In this document: piece after piece, positions 45,551 through 56,081 of the stretch
Position numbering within the stretch: position 1 is the stretch's first letter
Layout: each line of letters starts with the position of its first letter
Origin: an uncultured Polaribacter sp.
GTDB lineage: Bacteria > Bacteroidota > Bacteroidia > Flavobacteriales > Flavobacteriaceae
Direction of reading: 5' to 3'
Assembly (NCBI RefSeq): GCF_947503855.1
Contig: NZ_CANNFF010000007.1
Span: 145,028 to 209,027, forward strand
Length of the DNA stretch: 64,000 nt
Translations under genes and position numbers: made by a program
Notes under the pieces: generated by a model
The model's input: only the letters and a program-made list of their open reading frames with translations
What the model was told of the DNA's origin: nothing
The model's database searches: none

Positions 45551-45566
45551 CCTCTTTCTCCGCTGA
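45551..45566 (+). repeat. Attachment site (right copy)
   Basis: CCTCTTTCTCCGCTGA, identical to 32131-32146. Only the tRNA 3' fragment is present here; the bases before it no longer match tRNA-Ser apart from GGTTC. Confidence 0.85.
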
Positions 45567-45585
45567 GAGAATTACAATTCTCCCC

Positions 45586-45620
45586 AAAAGCCCGTAAACA
45601 TTATGTTTATGGGCTTATTT
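45586..45620 (+). terminator. Hairpin after the right attachment copy
   Basis: AGCCC/GGGCT with TAAACA/TGTTTA inside; diverged counterpart of the tRNA-Ser downstream hairpin at 32166-32200. Confidence 0.7.
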
Positions 45621-45665
45621 GTTTTCTTCAAACATCATTTTAAATTAAGAAATATTCAATAAAAA

Positions 45666-45708
45666 GGAACCTATTCGGTTACCTATTTTGTTTTTTTTAT
45701 AGGTAACC
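45666..45708. promoter_or_regulatory. GGTTACC-type boxes of element 2
   Basis: GGAACC (45666-45671) and GGTTACC (45677-45683) separated by CTATTC as on element 1, and reversed GGTAACC at 45702-45708. A last GGTAACC at 45803-45809 is one base before the integrase ATG. Same layout as 32245-32380 with the central base changed. Confidence 0.68.
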
Positions 45709-45810
45709 GAATTTCATAGTATTTAGTATAAAAAACTGTTATTTAGGTGTTTATGTTTTATTTACTCCCTAAAATTTTGTATATTTAGTATGTAAAAAAA
45801 TAGGTAACCG

Positions 45811-47034
45811 ATGTTTAAGACTTTTTCAATTCTTTTTTTTCTGCAGAGAAATAAAGTGACCAAAGATGGTAAAGCTCCTATTTACATGCGTATAACTGTA
45901 AATGGAAAACGTAGTCAAATTAGTATTAAAAGAAAAGTAGCCGTTGAAAAATGGAATAGTGAAGCCGGAAAAGTAGTAGGGAAATCTATAGAGGTAAGGG
46001 AGTTAAATCGTTATTTAAACTCTTTAGAAAATAAGATATTTAAAATTCAGCAAAAATTATTAGATGATAATCGCCCTATAAGTGCATTGTTAATAAAGAA
46101 TATTTTTACAGGTAAAATAGAAAACCATAAAATGTTACTTAAAATATTTCAAGATCACAACAATCAAGTTGAAAGGTTAGTTGGAAAAGATTTTGCTCCA
46201 GGAACATTAGAAAGGTATAAGACAGAAAAAAAACATTTAGAATCTTACATTAAATTAGAATATAAAATAGAAGATATATCTGTAAAAGAGATTGATCATA
46301 AATTTATAAATGGTTTAGAATATTATTTAAAAACGGAAAGAAATTGTAGTCATAATACAGCAATCAAGTATATAACTAATTTTAAGTAGATAATAAGAAT
46401 TGCTTATGCAAATGATTGGATAAGTAAAGACCCTTTTTATAATTGGAAGGCAAGGCTTAAAACAGTTGATAGAGAGTTTTTAACTAAAGAGGAGATACAG
46501 AAATTGATGGAAAAAGAAATTTCTATAAAGCGTTTAGATCAAGTTAAGGATATATTTATATTTAGTTCTTTCACTGGTTTGGCATATGCTGATGTTAAAA
46601 AAATATCAAAAAACGATATTGTTATTGGTTTGGATGGAGATAGATGGATAAAAACCAAAAGAACAAAAACTAATACTAGAAGCAATATTCCATTACTAAA
46701 CACTGCAAAAGTTATTTTAGAAAAATATAAAGAACATCCAGATTTAGTACAAAGTCAGCTTTTATTACCTGTTTTAAGTAATCAAAAAATGAATGCTTAT
46801 TTAAAAGAAATTGCTGATTTGTGTGGTATTAATAAAAATCTAACTTTTCACTTAGCTCGCCATACTTTTGCTACAACTGTGACTCTTACAAATGGTGTAC
46901 CTATAGAATCAGTTAGTAAAATGTTAGGGCATAAACCATTAAAAACTACCCAACATTATGCCAGGATTTTGGATAGAAAAGTTAGTGAAGATATGCAAGA
47001 ACTTAAAAATAAATTTAAAATTGCAAATTCTTAA
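45811..47034 (+). pseudogene. Tyrosine integrase of element 2, nonsense-disrupted
   Basis: About 407 codons in one frame, aligned along its length with the 416-aa integrase at 32384. A single TAG at 46387-46389 replaces an AAG (the intact protein has NFKKIVRI; here NFK-stop-IIRI). The catalytic part after the stop is well preserved: FTGLAYADVKKI, HLARHTFATTVTL, GHKPLKTTQHYARI. The break is therefore recent or rescued. Unless the stop is read through or suppressed, element 2 cannot excise on its own; the intact related integrase of element 1 might act in trans. Confidence 0.9.
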
Positions 47035-47052
47035 AAAATTATTTACAATACT

Positions 47053-49827
47053 GTGAGTTATTTTAAATATTATTTTTTTCCTTTGAAAATTATCATAAAA
47101 CTAAATATATTGAATTCGCATCAAATTATAAAAATTAAAATTGTAACCTTTTTAAGTCTACTTTTATTTATTTCTTGTTCTATGGAAAATGAGAAAACAA
47201 AATACAAAATTGGTTTTTCTCAGTGTATAAGTGTTGATGATTGGCGGAAATCTATGGATCATGAAATGAAAGTAGAAGCTTCATTATATTCTGAGATTGA
47301 TCTAACAATTTTTCAAGCAGATGGTAATATTGAGTCTCAAAAGTTACAGATTGAATCAATGATAAAAAATGATTTCGATCTTATTATAATTTCTCCTCTG
47401 AGACCAGAACCGTTAGTTCAAATAATTGAAAAAGCTTATGATAAAGGGATTCCAGTTATTATTGTAGATCGAAAGATTAATTCTCAAAAATTCACGGCAT
47501 ATATTGGAGCAAATAATATTGAGGTTGGTCAAAATGCTGCCTATTATATTGCTTCACAAAATGAAAAAGAGATCAATGTTTTAGAAATAAAAGGAGGCGA
47601 TAATTCTTCACCTGTTATAGAAAGACATTTTGGGTTTTATCAAATAGCTAAAAATGAGCCAAAAATAACTATTCCTTATAGTATTAAAGATGTAGACATT
47701 AACCTAAGAATACCTCAAATACTAGATTCTTTAAATGTGAAATCAATTAATTATGTCTTCGCATTTAATGATGAAATTGCTTACAACGCTTGGAAGATTG
47801 CAAAATCTAAGGGAGTTGAAACAACTATCAAATTTGTTGGTATAGATGGTTTAAATGGTGATGATAATGGTATTCAATTAGTCCAAAAAGGTATATTATC
47901 TGCATCTATATTATATCCTACAGGTGGAGACGAAGCAATCAAATTAGCATTAAAAATTTTGAATGGAGAGAGCGTGGCTAAAATAAATTTTTTAACTACT
48001 ACTGTAATTGACTCTAGAAATGCTGATATAATGAAAAATCAGTTTGATAAAATTAATCAGCATCAAAATGATATAGTAAACCAACAAATAAAGATTAAAA
48101 AACAAGAAGAAACTTATACTACTCAAAGTAATGCTTTGAAATTACTTTTATTTCTATTGATTCTACTAATCTTACTAACAGCTTTTAGTATTTATTCTGG
48201 TTATAATTTAAAGAAAAAGAAAAGAGAATTAGAAATTCAAAACAATAAAATTACAACTCAACGAAATCAAATAAAAAAAATTAATGAAGCAAAAACCAAT
48301 TTTTTTACAGGTCTTTCTCATGAGTTTAAAACACCAATTACACTAATTCTATCTTCAATAGATTCTCTTTCTGAAAATAAAAAGATTAGGGATCATAAAC
48401 TTTTAAAAGAAGTTGGTTTGATTTTTAATAATTCAAAACGTTTATTACGTTTAATTAATCAGTTAATAGATTTTAGAAAAGTTGAAGATAAAAAATTTAT
48501 TTTAAGAGCATCAAAAACAAATTTATTTCAGTTTTCGAATACAATTTTTAAAGATTTTGAAAGAGAAGCTCAAAAAAGAAATATTAACTTTTTATTAAAT
48601 ACAAATAATGAATATTTAGATATCTATTTAGATAGAAACCTAATGGATAAAGTATATTTTAATTTACTTTCAAATTCTTTTAAGTTTACACCTAATAGCG
48701 GTACCATAAAAATTGAAATTAAAGATATAAAAGAAAGTAATTTTGTTAAAATTTATTTTAAAGATTCTGGTATTGGAATACCAAATGATGAAATAAATAA
48801 TGTTTTTAAAGCTTTTTATAAAGGATCAAATAATAATAAATCTAGTTCAGGTATAGGTTTGCATTTGTCAAAAGAATTTATAGAGTTACATAAAGGAGAA
48901 ATTGAAGTAAGTTCAAGTAACGGAACAGAATTTATCATTACTTTATATAAAGATAATGTACACTTGAGTATAGATGAAATTGTTTATGAACCAGCTATCA
49001 TAGATAATCCATTATTAAATTTTAATTTAGATTATGAAGATGATGCTTTTACTGTGCAAAATGATTTAATTGAAGAAAATAGAGATTCAATATTACTTAT
49101 TGAAGATAATGAAGATTTGGTTAAATATTTAAGTAGTAAGCTAAAATTAGAATATAACGTAAGTATAAATAATGGTAATAATGTTTTAGAAAAAGCATTT
49201 GAAGTAATGCCAGATATTATAATCTGCGATGTTAATTTACCAGAGAAAAATGGATTTGAAATTTGTGATATATTAAAAAAAGATATTAGAACATCGCACA
49301 TCCCAGTTATTATTTTAACTGCTTATGATAGTAAAGAATCTTATATTCAAGGTTTAGAATCTGGAGCAGACTTATTCTTAACGAAACCGTTTAGTTTTGC
49401 TATTCTATACAGATCAATTAAAAACCTTTTATATAACCGCGAGAAACTTCGTAAACATTATATTAAAAATATTTATAAATCTGAACCAATTAAGAAAATA
49501 GGTTTATTTGAACAAGATTTTATCGAGGTAATGAATAAACATATTTATGAAAATATAGATGATTCAAGTTTTACAGTAGAACAATTAGCAGCTAAATTAA
49601 ACATATCTAGAGTTCAATTATATAGAAAAATTAAATCAATTCTAAACATAAGTGTTAGTGATTACATTTTAAATATTAGATTAGAAAAAGCAAAAACTTT
49701 ACTTCAAGATTCAAGGCTTACTATTTCAGAAGTTTCATATTCCGTTGGATTTTCTTCTCCTAGTTATTTTTCTTCAACTTTTAAAAATAAGTTTGGTAAA
49801 ACCCCAAAATCATATAGAAAAAATTAA
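47053..49827 (+). CDS. Hybrid two-component regulator with sugar-binding sensor (fructan locus)
   Basis: 924 aa in one chain. A hydrophobic signal with a lipobox-like FISC (Cys42) leads into a periplasmic sugar-binding domain (about 50-340, LacI/ribose-binding type: IIISPLRPEPLVQIIEKAYD) and a TM helix at 363-383. Then come a histidine kinase (SHEFKTP with His423; ATPase boxes DSGIGIP and GIGLHLSKEF), a receiver (Asp726, Thr756, Lys778) and a C-terminal AraC HTH (820-924). This is the layout of the Bacteroides thetaiotaomicron fructose sensor BT1754. It should bind fructose and activate the genes that follow. Start GTG 47053 is uncertain; the first internal Met is after the signal. Confidence 0.92.
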   Translation: MSYFKYYFFPLKIIIKLNILNSHQIIKIKIVTFLSLLLFISCSMENEKTKYKIGFSQCISVDDWRKSMDHEMKVEASLYSEIDLTIFQADGNIESQKLQIESMIKNDFDLIIISPLRPEPLVQIIEKAYDKGIPVIIVDRKINSQKFTAYIGANNIEVGQNAAYYIASQNEKEINVLEIKGGDNSSPVIERHFGFYQIAKNEPKITIPYSIKDVDINLRIPQILDSLNVKSINYVFAFNDEIAYNAWKIAKSKGVETTIKFVGIDGLNGDDNGIQLVQKGILSASILYPTGGDEAIKLALKILNGESVAKINFLTTTVIDSRNADIMKNQFDKINQHQNDIVNQQIKIKKQEETYTTQSNALKLLLFLLILLILLTAFSIYSGYNLKKKKRELEIQNNKITTQRNQIKKINEAKTNFFTGLSHEFKTPITLILSSIDSLSENKKIRDHKLLKEVGLIFNNSKRLLRLINQLIDFRKVEDKKFILRASKTNLFQFSNTIFKDFEREAQKRNINFLLNTNNEYLDIYLDRNLMDKVYFNLLSNSFKFTPNSGTIKIEIKDIKESNFVKIYFKDSGIGIPNDEINNVFKAFYKGSNNNKSSSGIGLHLSKEFIELHKGEIEVSSSNGTEFIITLYKDNVHLSIDEIVYEPAIIDNPLLNFNLDYEDDAFTVQNDLIEENRDSILLIEDNEDLVKYLSSKLKLEYNVSINNGNNVLEKAFEVMPDIIICDVNLPEKNGFEICDILKKDIRTSHIPVIILTAYDSKESYIQGLESGADLFLTKPFSFAILYRSIKNLLYNREKLRKHYIKNIYKSEPIKKIGLFEQDFIEVMNKHIYENIDDSSFTVEQLAAKLNISRVQLYRKIKSILNISVSDYILNIRLEKAKTLLQDSRLTISEVSYSVGFSSPSYFSSTFKNKFGKTPKSYRKN

Positions 49828-50071
49828 TAGCATTTGGTTTGTAAAGTGTTTAATTGTTTTTTATAACACAACTATATTAATCGTAAATGTATCTAAATTA
49901 ACATTTTTTTTTATTTAATCACTAGATTCTTAGTGAATAAAATTGGTTTAAATAATTGAATTACAGTATTTTAAATTTTTTATTTGTTTTTTTTATTGAA
50001 TGTAACATTCCTTATCATTTAGGATAGGTTGGTTTTATAGTTTTATAAAAACTTTAATACCAATAATTATA

Positions 50072-51391
50072 ATGAATAATAAAATATTAGTTTGGTCAAT
50101 TACGGCAGCTTTAGCAGGTTTCTTATTTGGTTTTGATACTGTAGTTATTTCAGGTGCAGATAAAAAGCTACAATTATTATGGAACTCTTCTGATGCATTT
50201 CATGGTAGTGTTGTAATGGCAATGGCTCTTTGGGGCACTGTTATTGGGGCTATTTTTGGAGGTGTTCCCACTAATAAATTAGGAAGAAAAAATACATTAA
50301 TAATAATAGGAATACTTTATACGGTGTCAGCTATAGGTTCTGGTTTAGCAAATGATCCATATACATTTGCATTTTTTAGGTTTTTAGGTGGTTTAGGAGT
50401 TGGTGCATCTACAATTGCAGCACCAGCTTATATTTCTGAGATTGCACCTGCTAAACATAGAGGGCGTTTAGTTGCCTTATATCAATTTAATATCGTTTTA
50501 GGAATTTTAATAGCTTTTTTATCTAATTATTTATTAAGTGATATTGGTGAAAATGCATGGAGATGGATGGTTGGTGTTGAAGCATTTCCAGCAATTATAT
50601 ATTCACTTTTTGTACTTATTGTTCCTAAGAGTCCAAGATGGTTATTATCTAAGTTTAGAAATAAGGAAGCTAAAGATGTCTTATCAATAATTAACCCAGA
50701 TATAGATCCAGAAATATTATTATTAGAAATGAATTCTAATAATCATAATGATGATTTAAAAGAAACAATTTTTTTAAAGAAATATAGAATTCCATTAACC
50801 TTAGCTTTTTTGATAGCTATGTTTAATCAATTATCAGGAATAAATGCCTTTCTATATTATGCACCAAGAATTTTTGAAGAAGCTGGTTTAGGAGAAAGCA
50901 CAGCATTATTAAGTAGTATAGGGATAGGGGTTACAAATCTAATTTTCACATTATTAGGTGTGTTTTTAATCGATAAATTAGGTCGAAAAACACTCATGTA
51001 TTTTGGGTCAATAGGGTATATTATTTCTTTAAGTTTAGTAGCCTGTGCATTCTTTTTTGGATGGTCAGGTATGGCAGTGCCAATATTCCTATTCTTATTT
51101 ATCGCTTCGCATGCAATAGGTCAAGGAGCTGTAATTTGGGTATTCATTTCAGAAATATTTCCAAATCATTTAAGAGCTTCAGGTCAATCTTTTGGGAGCG
51201 CAACACATTGGTTTTTAGCAGCACTAATACCAGCCTTAATTCCTATGTTGTTTTCTACAATAGGTGCAGGGGTAGTTTTTCTGTTTTTTGCAATAATGAT
51301 GGTACTACAATTGTTGTTTGTGGTATTTATGATGCCAGAAACAAAAGGATTAACCCTAGAAGAGTTAACAGAAAAAATACTAAAAAAATAA
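50072..51391 (+). CDS. MFS sugar porter (probable fructose importer)
   Basis: A 439-aa inner-membrane sugar porter with 12 predicted helices and family marks: NKLGRKN near 69, RFLGGLGVGASTIAAPAYIS near 103-122, PKSPRWLL near 190, DKLGRKT and the C-terminal PETKGLTLEEL. It lies in the fructan locus with 10 bp to the first GH32 gene, so fructose is the likely substrate. The 244-bp AT-rich region upstream, between the regulator and this gene, should hold the regulator target; TCCTTATC/GGATAGG (near 50008-50028) is the only weak dyad seen. Confidence 0.92.
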   Translation: MNNKILVWSITAALAGFLFGFDTVVISGADKKLQLLWNSSDAFHGSVVMAMALWGTVIGAIFGGVPTNKLGRKNTLIIIGILYTVSAIGSGLANDPYTFAFFRFLGGLGVGASTIAAPAYISEIAPAKHRGRLVALYQFNIVLGILIAFLSNYLLSDIGENAWRWMVGVEAFPAIIYSLFVLIVPKSPRWLLSKFRNKEAKDVLSIINPDIDPEILLLEMNSNNHNDDLKETIFLKKYRIPLTLAFLIAMFNQLSGINAFLYYAPRIFEEAGLGESTALLSSIGIGVTNLIFTLLGVFLIDKLGRKTLMYFGSIGYIISLSLVACAFFFGWSGMAVPIFLFLFIASHAIGQGAVIWVFISEIFPNHLRASGQSFGSATHWFLAALIPALIPMLFSTIGAGVVFLFFAIMMVLQLLFVVFMMPETKGLTLEELTEKILKK

Positions 51392-51401
51392 GTAAATAAT
51401 T

Positions 51402-52940
51402 ATGAGAAAATTTGAATTAGTTTTGATTATGGTCTTGTTAGTTCTTGGTTGCAATAAAGCAACCAAGACTGATAAGTTATCTCAAAATTCATACGTTAAA
51501 GAAAAAGTAGAAAAATATAGACCTAAATTCCATTTTACTCCAGAAGCTAACTGGATGAATGACCCAAATGGATTAGTGTATTCAAAAGGTTTTTATCATT
51601 TATTTTATCAATACTATCCAGATGGAACCGTTTGGGGGCCTATGCACTGGGGACATGCAAAAAGTAAAGACTTATTAAAATGGGAGCATATGCCAATAGC
51701 ACTATTTCCTGATGAATTAGGGTATATTTTTTCTGGTAGTGCAGTTATAGATAAAGATAATACCGCTGGTTTTGGCAAAGGTGCAATGATAGCAATTTTT
51801 ACTTATCATGATCCTGTAAAAGAAAAAGAGGGGAGAATAGATTATGAAACTCAAGGAATTGCATATAGTTTAGATGAAGGGGTGACATGGGTGAAATACG
51901 CTAATAATCCTGTGATAAATAATCCCGGAATAAGAGATTTTAGAGATCCAAAAGTTATTTGGAATGAAGATAAAAAAATGTGGCAGTTAATATTAGTAGC
52001 TAAAGATCATGTTCAAATTTATGATTCTAAAAACCTTAAACAATGGGTGAAAATAAGTGAGTTCAGGTTCGTAGACAATCCGCCTCTTGGTGTTTGGGAA
52101 TGTCCAGATTTATTCAAGCTAAAAATAAATGGCATGGATCAAGAAAAATGGGTGCTTATAGTTAGTCATGGAGGTGAAAGTGCACCAAATGGTGGCTCAG
52201 GTACAAGATATTTCGTTGGCGATTATGACGGTACAACCTTTACAACAGATCAAAAAGAAAGTCAATGGATTGACTATGGTACCGATAATTACGCTGGTGT
52301 AACGTACAATAATACACCAGATCAGAAAAGAATTTTTATTGGATGGATGTCTAATTGGAATTATGCAAATGAAACTCCAACAAAAAAATGGAGAAGTGCA
52401 ATGACGTTACCAAGAGAATTGAAATTGATTCATAAAAATGGAAAATATCTTGTTAAAAGTGAAATTATTGAAAATTTTGAAACAATTACTACAGAAGTTT
52501 TAAAAGAAGAAATTATTGGTGATTTTCCTAATAATTTTAAATATCAAAATTTACAGCAAAGCAAAATTTCTTTTAAAGCAAAAAGTTATAATAAACTAGT
52601 AGTTACATTATCCAATTCAAATGAGGATAAGTATTTTATTTCTTATGACAAAAAAACTGGCATTTTTTCTATTGATAGGTCGCAATCTGGAAACGTGAAT
52701 TTTAATAATAATTTTAAAAATTCATCTTTTCAAACAATAAATATAGGCAGAGAAGATGAACTTGATTTAGATATAATTTTAGACGCTTCATCTATAGAAA
52801 TTTTTATAAACCAAGGTCAATATGTTATGACTACTCAAATATTTCCTACGAGTAACATTACTACTTTTAAAATTAATCAAAACGATAATTCTATAATTCA
52901 AAATGCAACAATTAACCAATTTAAACAATTAAACAATTAA
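51402..52940 (+). CDS. GH32 fructan hydrolase lipoprotein 1
   Basis: 512 aa. A lipoprotein signal (lipid Cys17 in VLGC) precedes a GH32 five-blade propeller with all three acidic motifs: nucleophile Asp54 in WMNDPNG, Asp182 in FRDPK and acid/base Glu233 in ECPDLF. A C-terminal beta-sandwich of about 150 residues completes the family architecture. It hydrolyses beta-fructosyl bonds in levan, inulin or sucrose. Whether it is endo- or exo-acting cannot be read by eye. Its downstream partner SusC starts 10-16 bp later. Confidence 0.95.
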   Translation: MRKFELVLIMVLLVLGCNKATKTDKLSQNSYVKEKVEKYRPKFHFTPEANWMNDPNGLVYSKGFYHLFYQYYPDGTVWGPMHWGHAKSKDLLKWEHMPIALFPDELGYIFSGSAVIDKDNTAGFGKGAMIAIFTYHDPVKEKEGRIDYETQGIAYSLDEGVTWVKYANNPVINNPGIRDFRDPKVIWNEDKKMWQLILVAKDHVQIYDSKNLKQWVKISEFRFVDNPPLGVWECPDLFKLKINGMDQEKWVLIVSHGGESAPNGGSGTRYFVGDYDGTTFTTDQKESQWIDYGTDNYAGVTYNNTPDQKRIFIGWMSNWNYANETPTKKWRSAMTLPRELKLIHKNGKYLVKSEIIENFETITTEVLKEEIIGDFPNNFKYQNLQQSKISFKAKSYNKLVVTLSNSNEDKYFISYDKKTGIFSIDRSQSGNVNFNNNFKNSSFQTINIGREDELDLDIILDASSIEIFINQGQYVMTTQIFPTSNITTFKINQNDNSIIQNATINQFKQLNN

Positions 52941-52955
52941 ACTAAATTAATGATT

Positions 52956-55900
52956 ATGAGATACAAATTCATTACTTATCTTTTTCTTCTTAGCTCCTTA
53001 TATTATGTTGCAGCTCAAGAGATTAATGTAAAGGGGAAAGTAACATCAAAAGAAGATGCTATGCCCTTGCCTGGAGCATCTGTATTGGTAAAAAATTCAG
53101 AGAACGGAGTCATAACAGATTTCGATGGTAATTTCATTATAAATAAAGTACCTATTAATTCAATTTTAGTAGTAAGTTACTTAGGTTATAAGACGGTAAG
53201 CATCCCTGTAAATGGTCAAAAAACAATCAACATTAATTTAGAAATTGAGAAAAATGAACTCAATGAAATAATAGTTGTAGGTTATTCTAGTCAAAAGAAG
53301 GCAGACATCACTGGAGCAGTTGCAGTTGTAGAGATGGAAGATCTGAATAAACAAGTAGAGCCAAATCCAATAAAAGCTTTACAAGGTCGGATTCCTGGTG
53401 TTCAAATTAGTACAGATGGTTCACCCAGTGGTGGTAATACAGGAATATTAATTCGTGGTGTTGGTACACTAAATAATACTGCTCCTCTTTTTGTTATTGA
53501 TGGAGTGCCTACAAAATCTGGTATGCATGAATTAAACCCTAATGATATAGCTTCAATTCAGGTTTTAAAAGACGCTTCTTCTGCGAGTATTTATGGGTCA
53601 CGTGCATCTAATGGTGTTATTATTATAACAACAAAACAAGGTAAGAGTGGGAAGATGAGGATTGAATTTAGTTCGTTCCTAACGGCATCTAGTTATGCTA
53701 ATAGATTAGATGTTCTAAACGCTAAAGAATATGGAGAAGTTCTTTGGCAAGCCAATATAAATGATGGCCTGAATCCTAATAATAACAATTTGAGTTATAA
53801 ATTTGATTGGAGCTTTGACTCAAACAATAATGCAGTCTTAGATTATATTACAGTTCCAGAGTTTTTAGATGATGAACAAACTTTAAAGTCAGCTGATACA
53901 GATTGGTATGATGAAATATCGCAAACAGGAATTGCTAATTCTTATAATTTAAATATTTCTAATGGAACTGAAAAAGGAAATTATTTATTCTCATTAGGGT
54001 ATTTAGATAATGAGGGTATTGTAAAAAATTCAAATTTTGAACGTATTTCTGCCCGTTTAAATACCAGCTATAAGCTTTTTAACAATAAACTTAAAATTGG
54101 GGAGAATTTATCTATAAATAAAACAGCAGAACTTCAAATCCCTGGAGTACTAGATTTAGCATTAAAAGCATCTCCTATTATTCCAGTAAGAACTGTAGAT
54201 GGCCAAGGATGGGGTGGTCCAGTTGGAGGTATGAATGATAGACAAAATCCTGTCCGTTTGTTAGATGCTAACAAGTATAATGGTTATGAGTATCATAGGT
54301 TGTTTGGTAACGTTTATGCTAATTTAGAAATAGCAAAAAATTTGAATTTTAAAACTAACTATGGTTTGGATTATAGTAATTTCTATAAAAGATCATTACA
54401 GTTTAGTTATCAGTCAGGTTATTTAAAAAATGACCAAAATGCAGTGAATATTGATAACTTTAGAAGTACAAAGTTTACATGGACAAATACGTTAAACTAT
54501 AAGCTGAATTTAAAAAAGCATAACCTAGAGGTCTTTATTGGTTCAGAGATATTTAAAGATAAATTTGAAAACTCTTTTTTAAGGGCAGAAGATTTTACAA
54601 ATGAAAACCCAGACTTTATGTTTCCAGATGCAGCAACTGGTCAAAGAACTAATTCTGGATCAGAATCTGCTTATACATTAGTGTCGTATTTCGGAAAATT
54701 AAGTTATGATTTTGATGGTAGGTATTTATTCTCTGCCACAATAAGGCATGATGGTTCATCAAGATTTGGGAAGAGCAATCAATTTGGAACATTTCCAGCG
54801 TTTTCTGCAGGTTGGAGAATTAGCAACGAAAAATTTATAGAAGATGATTTCTCTAAGATATCAGATTTGAAATTTAGGGTAGGATGGGGTCAGACAGGAA
54901 ATCAAGAAATAGATAATAGCGCAATTTATTCGTTATATGTAGCTGATTATGCAGGAGGAGACCCAACATGGAATACATCTTACGGAACAGCTTATGATTT
55001 ATTTGGCCAAGGCTCAGGTTTGTTGCCATCAGGGTTTAGATCTATTCAAATCGGTAACGACAACTTAAAATGGGAAACTACCACACAAACAAATTTAGGT
55101 CTTGATTTTGGCTTTTTTAACCAAAAACTCTATGGTTCAGTAGATTATTATAAAAAAATAACTGAAGATATTTTGGTTTTACCACCTTATTTAGCTGCAA
55201 TAGGTGAAGGAGGAAATAGATGGGTAAATGGTGCTAGCATGGAAAATGAAGGTATTGAGTTTTCACTAGGGTATAGAAATGAAACTTCAGAGGATTTTTC
55301 TTATGAAATCAATGCAAATATTTCGTCAAATAGAAACAAAATAACTAAGCTTCCTGAAGAGGTGAAAAATAATTATGGTGGTAATGGTAGTGATGATAAT
55401 ATTTTAGGAAGACCATTAAATTCAATGTATGGCTATGTAGCTGATGGATTGTTTACAACAAATGAACAATTATTGAATTCCGCAGAACAACAAGGAAAGG
55501 GTTTAGGACGAATTAGATATAGAGATTTAGATGGTAATGGTATTATCAACGACGATGATAGGACTTGGATAGGCATACCTTATCCTGATTTTGCCTATGG
55601 TTTAAATATAAATCTAGAATATAAAGATTTTGATTTTACCATGTTTTGGCAAGGTATAGGAAAAGTAGCTATAGTAAATCAACTAAAATATCAAACAGAT
55701 TTTTGGAGTGTAGATGATATAGGGTCAAACAAAGGTTCTAGGCTTTTAAATGCATGGTCACCAAGCAATCCAAATTCTACTATTCCCGCATTAACAACTA
55801 TTGATAAAAATGCTGAATCCCGTTTTTCAACTTATTTTATTGAAAATGGTAGTTATATTAAATTACGAAATATTCAACTCGGATATTCTTTGCCAGAATC

Positions 55901-56063
55901 TATTTTAGAAAAATACACTATAAACAAGTTTAGAATTTACCTAGGAGTTCAAAATCTATTAACTATAACATCATCTAACTTTACAGGTGTTGATCCTGAA
56001 AATGCTGGGTTTGGATACCCTTTACCTTTAACATCAACTCTTGGTTTTAATATAACATTTTAA
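52956..56063 (+). CDS. susC: SusC-like TonB-dependent transporter (fructan)
   Basis: 1035 aa from the ATG at 52956 (an ATG two codons earlier is possible). Signal peptide to about residue 20, a carboxypeptidase-like domain (GKVTSKEDAMPLPGASVLVK), and a plug with the SusC-type phrases IRGVGTLNNTAPLFVIDGVP and SIQVLKDASSASIYGSRASN near residues 195-213. A 22-strand barrel follows, ending with PLTSTLGFNITF. It imports fructooligosaccharides through the outer membrane with the SusD lipoprotein encoded 18 bp downstream. Confidence 0.96.
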   Translation: MRYKFITYLFLLSSLYYVAAQEINVKGKVTSKEDAMPLPGASVLVKNSENGVITDFDGNFIINKVPINSILVVSYLGYKTVSIPVNGQKTININLEIEKNELNEIIVVGYSSQKKADITGAVAVVEMEDLNKQVEPNPIKALQGRIPGVQISTDGSPSGGNTGILIRGVGTLNNTAPLFVIDGVPTKSGMHELNPNDIASIQVLKDASSASIYGSRASNGVIIITTKQGKSGKMRIEFSSFLTASSYANRLDVLNAKEYGEVLWQANINDGLNPNNNNLSYKFDWSFDSNNNAVLDYITVPEFLDDEQTLKSADTDWYDEISQTGIANSYNLNISNGTEKGNYLFSLGYLDNEGIVKNSNFERISARLNTSYKLFNNKLKIGENLSINKTAELQIPGVLDLALKASPIIPVRTVDGQGWGGPVGGMNDRQNPVRLLDANKYNGYEYHRLFGNVYANLEIAKNLNFKTNYGLDYSNFYKRSLQFSYQSGYLKNDQNAVNIDNFRSTKFTWTNTLNYKLNLKKHNLEVFIGSEIFKDKFENSFLRAEDFTNENPDFMFPDAATGQRTNSGSESAYTLVSYFGKLSYDFDGRYLFSATIRHDGSSRFGKSNQFGTFPAFSAGWRISNEKFIEDDFSKISDLKFRVGWGQTGNQEIDNSAIYSLYVADYAGGDPTWNTSYGTAYDLFGQGSGLLPSGFRSIQIGNDNLKWETTTQTNLGLDFGFFNQKLYGSVDYYKKITEDILVLPPYLAAIGEGGNRWVNGASMENEGIEFSLGYRNETSEDFSYEINANISSNRNKITKLPEEVKNNYGGNGSDDNILGRPLNSMYGYVADGLFTTNEQLLNSAEQQGKGLGRIRYRDLDGNGIINDDDRTWIGIPYPDFAYGLNINLEYKDFDFTMFWQGIGKVAIVNQLKYQTDFWSVDDIGSNKGSRLLNAWSPSNPNSTIPALTTIDKNAESRFSTYFIENGSYIKLRNIQLGYSLPESILEKYTINKFRIYLGVQNLLTITSSNFTGVDPENAGFGYPLPLTSTLGFNITF

Positions 56064-56081
56064 AAAATAAAAACACTTATC

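Larger units (their letters stand above)
32131..45566. mobile_element. Integrative element 1 at tRNA-Ser (about 13.4 kb)
   Basis: Bounded by a 16-bp direct repeat of the tRNA-Ser 3' end. The integrase is adjacent to the tRNA, and paired GGTGACC boxes with identical 12-bp spacing lie inside each end. Core: integrase, HTH protein, polymerase-like protein, second HTH protein, candidate structured RNA, minus-strand unknown protein, 62-aa protein. Cargo: DpnII-type restriction-modification set with embedded genes and a nuclease-DUF5655 pair. No relaxase or conjugation genes are seen, so it is not self-conjugative by any known route. Integrase and core genes look intact. Confidence 0.85.

Noticed and set aside
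32131..45566. Conjugative element or conventional prophage
   Set aside because: No relaxase, coupling protein, tra genes, terminase, portal or tail genes are visible; only a possible but unproven structural protein.
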